A stretch of DNA of 11,615 nt. Origin: Paracoccaceae bacterium (GTDB lineage Bacteria > Pseudomonadota > Alphaproteobacteria > Rhodobacterales > Rhodobacteraceae). The stretch spans positions 1 through 11,615 of the forward strand of contig JAESRD010000299.1 in NCBI GenBank assembly GCA_016764835.1, written 5' to 3'. Both the position numbers and the translations under genes were made by a program. Below are positions 11,376-11,615 of this stretch, piece after piece; the first letter of the stretch is position 1; the number at the start of each line of letters is the position of its first letter. The notes under the pieces are model-generated. The model was given only the letters and a program-made list of their open reading frames with translations, searched no databases and was not told the origin of the DNA.

Positions 11376-11615
11376 TTGCCACAACACAACAATAAAGACG
11401 CCGACGAGCCCAGCTCGCGGCGTCTTTTCGTTTATAACGGTGGTTTTTTGACCCAGACCCGGCTGCGCCGTATCCTCGCACTTTCGGGCTGGGATGTGCG
11501 CTTGGGCACGCCCGGCCCCGGTGATTGGGTTGGCCAATGGGGCCAAAGCCCAACCAGCCCGCGCGCCCAAGCCGTGGCCGAATGGGCCGACGCGCCCGTG
11601 CTCACCGTCGAAGAC
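11376..11615 (+). CDS. kpsC: KpsC-type capsule Kdo transferase, first 80 codons
   Basis: The N-terminus of KpsC, which builds the poly-Kdo linker with KpsS; the gene runs off the window. VYNGGFLTQTRLRRILALSG (residues 19-38), RLGTPGPGDWVGQWGQSPTS and WADAPVLTVED are typical of the first KpsC domain. No ATG or GTG is available in frame upstream. TTG 11376 lies 4 nt after the stop of the export gene, and TTG 11361 would overlap it; neither has a good Shine-Dalgarno, so translational coupling is likely. Codons 7-18 contain a strong intrinsic-terminator structure (11394-11428), which makes expression of this gene relative to the export gene an open question. About 15 variable residues before the conserved core are normal for relatives. 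Confidence 0.85.
   Translation, partial: MPQHNNKDADEPSSRRLFVYNGGFLTQTRLRRILALSGWDVRLGTPGPGDWVGQWGQSPTSPRAQAVAEWADAPVLTVED
11394..11428 (+). terminator. Strong intrinsic terminator inside the 5' end of kpsC
   Basis: AAAGACGCCG (11394-11403) pairs fully with CGGCGTCTTT (11418-11427). Inside, CGAGC (11405-11409) pairs with GCTCG (11413-11417) across a 3-nt loop, with one bulged A at 11404. The 15-bp GC-rich stem is followed by TTTTCGTTT. It lies 22 nt after the stop of the export gene, where a terminator would be expected, yet within the kpsC reading frame. Confidence 0.8.

Noticed and set aside
1..11615. CRISPR array, insertion sequence or rRNA
   Set aside because: No regularly spaced repeats, no transposase and no rRNA-like sequence were seen.

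Overview
The window reads as chromosomal DNA of an alphaproteobacterium, most likely a Rhodobacteraceae (Roseobacter/Rhodobacter-type) species. The reasons are the rluD-rpoH pair, two small proteins that look like Rhodobacteraceae-restricted families (DUF6476-like and DUF6324-like), a LexA box of the alphaproteobacterial GTTC-N7-GTTC type in front of mmcB, a tRNA-His that lacks an encoded G-1 and carries A73, and the rib-nusB gene order. G+C is high except in one AT-richer stretch at about 2.86-3.62 kb.

Layout. (1) 1-1632: the 5' end of rpoH (heat-shock sigma factor) and rluD (23S rRNA pseudouridine synthase), both on the minus strand, then a small membrane protein on the plus strand whose start overlaps that of rluD. 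The rluD-rpoH gap holds a sigma32/sigma70-like promoter and two perfect inverted repeats. (2) 1646-2577: tRNA-His (minus) with a promoter, a small acidic protein (plus), and the convergent, SOS-type DNA-repair gene mmcB with a perfect LexA box inside its promoter. (3) 2578-3700: gene-poor, in part AT-rich. It holds a broken or unusually initiated gene for a probably secreted protein, flanked by two diverged direct repeats. The right-hand repeat overlaps the 3' end of the next gene. (4) 3669-7575, all minus: ribE, an unknown IGHN-motif protein, a possible 35-residue small ORF, ribB (with a cysteine-free GTP-cyclohydrolase-II-like tail), ribH, nusB, then a small membrane protein that may have its own promoter. 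ribE to nusB are packed with overlaps of 1-4 nt or gaps of 1 nt, except around the small ORF. This operon makes the later riboflavin intermediates and the antitermination factor NusB; ribD and a true GTP cyclohydrolase II are not here. (5) 7651-8556: an EamA/DMT-family transporter (minus), ending in a hairpin terminator. (6) 8758-11615, plus strand: start of a group-2-type (ABC-transporter-dependent) capsule locus: kpsS (Kdo-transferase-like), a Wza/KpsD-type outer-membrane export lipoprotein, and the first 80 codons of kpsC. A strong intrinsic-terminator structure lies within the first codons of kpsC, which suggests attenuation between the export and linker-synthesis genes.

I do not see a clearly new multi-gene system. 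The most unusual items are the terminator inside kpsC, the repeat-flanked AT-rich islet with its shifted signal peptide, the paired palindromes before rpoH, and the possible small ORF before ribB. Everything rests on reading by eye; no database search or folding was run.
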